DNA of 64,000 nt, taken from positions 930,001-994,000 of the forward strand of contig NZ_FNKL01000002.1 of assembly GCF_900100115.1 (NCBI RefSeq). Reading direction: 5' to 3'. Both the position numbers and the translations under genes were made by a program. This document shows positions 61,420 through 64,000 of the stretch, piece after piece (within the stretch, counting starts at the first letter, position 1; every line of letters begins with the position of its first letter). The notes beneath the pieces were generated by a model that worked only from the letters and a program-made list of their open reading frames with translations, made no database searches and had not been told where the DNA came from. Origin of the DNA: Chryseobacterium soldanellicola. Its GTDB lineage: Bacteria; Bacteroidota; Bacteroidia; Flavobacteriales; Weeksellaceae.

Positions 61420-64000
61420 TTATTTTACAGACTTATATACTTTTATCGATTCTGAGCTGTATTCCAGCTTATAATCGCTGTTTTCAAACGGAATATTTTT
61501 CACATTTACAAAAACGATTGTCTCCGGAAGTTCTGTAATATCTTTTAGATTACATTTTTCGTCAGAAATTAAAAGTACGTCTGCTTTTTTATTCATTTCA
61601 GAAATTTCATTGATATAATTAATCTTTCTTCTTCTGACAATATAATTTTGTCGGGCAACATCTCTTTTCTCTTTATCATTAATAAAACTGAATATTTTTC
61701 TTCCTGCCTGATACAAGGTCAATAATACATCTTTTTGGCCAAAATCATCTGCAATATGCAAAATAATTCCGTCTTTCGGAAGGTGCTTATTCAATTCAAA
61801 ATAAACGGATTTGTTGGTTTTAAAATCATCCTTTATTTCCTGTACGACTTCGGTTTCTTTATATAAAAAGCTTAAAAATAATTTGTTTTTAAAATAATTT
61901 TCATCTTCAATTTCGTTTCTCAGTATGGCAAACTGCTCCCGGAAATAAGAATTGATCTTTTTAGTTCTTTCAGAATAGTTTGTGCCAAAATTAGTATCAT
62001 CTTTACCGATTCTGTCGCCGACTTTTACGGTGATGCTTCCATTATAAATAGCAAAATCACCTTTTGGCAGCACTTCAGAATTCCCGTGAATATACACCGG
62101 AACAATATCCAGTCCAAATTGTTCTGCGATATAAAAAGCACCTTTATGAAATCTTTTAATATCATTGGTATAAGAACGTTCTGCTTCAGGGAAAACCATT
62201 AATGAATAGCCCTGATCTATTTTCTCTTTCAGCTTATCCATCCCGTTTTCGATGCCCTGGGAAACAGGAAAGAAGCCTAAAGCCCGCACTAATTTTCCAA
62301 AAACCGGAGAGTCATAGACCCAGTCATTCACCAGATAAATAATCTTATGGGTGGCCATGGCCAGCGCCAAAGTATCTAAAAACGAACTGTGGTTGGCAAT
62401 AATTACAGAAGGTTTGCTGAAATCTTCATTAGGATTTCTAATAACCGTTTTTTTGACAAATAAAGTAGTATGCAAAACGGATTTTAAGAATAAGGCAACA
62501 CATTTTTTGACGGTATTCAATGTTTTTCCTTTTGCTTTTCTCACAAAAAAATGTCCGAAGAAAGAAAATATCAATCCGCCAAGTCCATAATATAAAAATG
62601 AGAGAACAGAACGTACAAATAATCTGAAAGTAATCGGTGAAAGCCCTTTTTTTGCCCTGTTGGTAATTAATAATCTAAACCAGAAAGGATACAGTGTTGA
62701 GGTAATAATAATCACAGAAAACATACCGATTAATGCAACTAAAGCCAAAGAATGCAAGGCCGGATGTTTTGCAAAGATCAAAGATCCAATGGATAAAATG
62801 GTTGTAAAAACTGCCAGAATAATTGAAGTTCTATATGTCGGAAGCTCGTTTTTCCCTGTTGTATGCTCTTTTTGCATAGCTTTTGTCAGGAAAATACTGA
62901 AATCATCTCCAACTCCGAAAACCAAGGTACAGACAACGGTGCTGAAAATATTTAATTCTAATCCTAAAAAGTATAAGATTCCCGCCGTTACCACTCCCGT
63001 TAAAACAATCGGGAACATCGTAAGAACCGTTAATTCAAAGTTTCTGAAGAAGACAATAATTGTAAGAACGATGGCGAGAAGAGAATAATTAATTAAAGTA
63101 TTAAAATCTCTTTTCAATAAACCTAAAAAGTTTTCATTCATCTGCTGACGGTCGATCGCCAAGGCATCATGCTTCTTTTCTACGTCTTTGATGAAAGCAT
63201 CTCTTTTCCTCTCATCAATTTTCACAACATTAGAAACCGTGTAGAAATCGTTTTCATGGCTTAAAAATTCAGAAATCTGCAAAGCTTTTACCTTTTCGTA
63301 GTCTTTTAAGGTTAAAGTTGAATAATTTTTATTTAAATTTTCATTGAACTGATCAAATGCAGAACTGTTGAAGCCGTATTGAGTTCCATTATTAATTAAT
63401 TCAGAAATAGTTTGATTCTTTTTAGCTGAATCCCAGAATTTTTCCCAGGCTTCGATTCTTTTTTGTTGATCTTTTTCAGATAAAACAACGTTTCCGAGAG
63501 AATTAAAGCTTAAAATTTTTCCATCTTTCTTTTCTTTTTCTAAGAAAGTGCTTAATTGAGAATTCCTTGTCAACGCTTCCTCTTCAGAATTTCCGTAAGA
63601 AATCGTGTAAATTGATTTTGAAGTGATGTCCGACAGTTTTTCGAGCTTGGCTTCACTTATTTTTAAATCTTTCGGAATATAATTTAAATCGCCGATATCT
63701 TCATTAAAGCCAACATGCCGGAAACCGAATAAACACGCAATAATAATGATCGAACAGCCAATAATCAAAGGCTTATTTTTTTCATACGGATAAGCCCCGA
63801 TTCTGTCAATGAAATTGGTATTCAGAGTGTGCTCTTTTTGTTTGGGTTTATAAAGCTGAGGTACGATGATCAACGCTGTAACCGATGATAAAATAACGGT
63901 GATCGCGGCAAAAAGTCCCAAATCTTTCAACGCTTCAGAACGTACAAAAACCAGGCACAAAAAAGAAACCGCAGTGGTCGCGCTGCTTAATATAATCGGT
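61420..64000 (-). CDS. MMPL permease fused to PlsC-type acyltransferase (5' truncated)
   Basis: The frame is open to the right edge, so the N-terminal half is missing. The visible part begins in an RND/MMPL membrane domain (about residues 1-440: helices around SVTALIIVPQLY, SLLAIVLTIIVFF, VGDDFSIFLTKAM). It continues into a PlsC acyltransferase (about 480-700) with HxxxxD at NHSSFLD and FPEAERSYTNDIKRFHKG. The last 140 residues look like a Rossmann fold (ILHIADDFGQKDVLLTLY), possibly a degenerate methyltransferase. It probably exports and acylates a pigment lipid. Confidence 0.82.
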   Translation of the reverse strand, partial: PIILSSATTAVSFLCLVFVRSEALKDLGLFAAITVILSSVTALIIVPQLYKPKQKEHTLNTNFIDRIGAYPYEKNKPLIIGCSIIIIACLFGFRHVGFNEDIGDLNYIPKDLKISEAKLEKLSDITSKSIYTISYGNSEEEALTRNSQLSTFLEKEKKDGKILSFNSLGNVVLSEKDQQKRIEAWEKFWDSAKKNQTISELINNGTQYGFNSSAFDQFNENLNKNYSTLTLKDYEKVKALQISEFLSHENDFYTVSNVVKIDERKRDAFIKDVEKKHDALAIDRQQMNENFLGLLKRDFNTLINYSLLAIVLTIIVFFRNFELTVLTMFPIVLTGVVTAGILYFLGLELNIFSTVVCTLVFGVGDDFSIFLTKAMQKEHTTGKNELPTYRTSIILAVFTTILSIGSLIFAKHPALHSLALVALIGMFSVIIITSTLYPFWFRLLITNRAKKGLSPITFRLFVRSVLSFLYYGLGGLIFSFFGHFFVRKAKGKTLNTVKKCVALFLKSVLHTTLFVKKTVIRNPNEDFSKPSVIIANHSSFLDTLALAMATHKIIYLVNDWVYDSPVFGKLVRALGFFPVSQGIENGMDKLKEKIDQGYSLMVFPEAERSYTNDIKRFHKGAFYIAEQFGLDIVPVYIHGNSEVLPKGDFAIYNGSITVKVGDRIGKDDTNFGTNYSERTKKINSYFREQFAILRNEIEDENYFKNKLFLSFLYKETEVVQEIKDDFKTNKSVYFELNKHLPKDGIILHIADDFGQKDVLLTLYQAGRKIFSFINDKEKRDVARQNYIVRRRKINYINEISEMNKKADVLLISDEKCNLKDITELPETIVFVNVKNIPFENSDYKLEYSSESIKVYKSVK

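Overview
The window reads as a low-GC Flavobacteriia chromosome, most probably Chryseobacterium or a close Weeksellaceae relative. The evidence is AT-rich codon use, a type IX secretion C-terminal sorting domain, a TonB-dependent receptor, CCDC81-type HU and DUF2683/DUF6576 proteins, promoters of the Bacteroidota type (TAnnTTTG at -7), and above all a large flexirubin (aryl polyene plus dialkylresorcinol) pigment cluster. No rRNA, tRNA, insertion sequence or CRISPR array was recognised.

Left part (1-25 kb), mostly housekeeping. A truncated TonB receptor is followed by an HU-like/thioesterase pair, a D-2-hydroxyacid dehydrogenase, two lipoproteins with a small haem-binding protein, a minus-strand group (Nudix, XerD, dCMP deaminase, enoyl-CoA hydratase), divergent katA and oxyR around a palindromic operator candidate, metK with a candidate SAM-II riboswitch, an ECF sigma factor with a tiny conserved-looking ORF, a YjjG-type phosphatase, trpS, and a run ileS - DksA-like - DUF6576 - DUF2683 - lspA - sanA.

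Right part (25.5-64 kb), the flexirubin cluster, running off the right edge. A CoA ligase and tyrosine ammonia-lyase should supply a 4-coumaroyl starter. Ketosynthases (one Cys-Ser degenerate chain-length-factor-like partner), two acyl carrier proteins, a FabG reductase and three hotdog dehydratases would build the polyene. DarA/DarB would build the dialkylresorcinol. Acyltransferases (LpxL-like, PlsC-like, BtrH-like, C45-like), a halogenase-like flavoprotein and a CrtI-like oxidoreductase are tailoring or ester-bond candidates. An ABC transporter, LolA-like protein, a lipoprotein, a beta-barrel and an MMPL permease fused to an acyltransferase suggest delivery to the outer membrane. A small block (38.7-41.9 kb: dihaem cytochrome, secreted FG-GAP protein) and an M16 peptidase sit inside the cluster without an obvious role.

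The most unusual signal is repeat DNA. Palindromic intergenic elements common in this window have entered coding sequence, adding two in-frame segments to one ketosynthase and the whole N-terminal leader of the C45 lipoprotein. A second, different palindromic repeat occurs four times, always in gaps next to the cluster's ketosynthase and carrier-protein genes.
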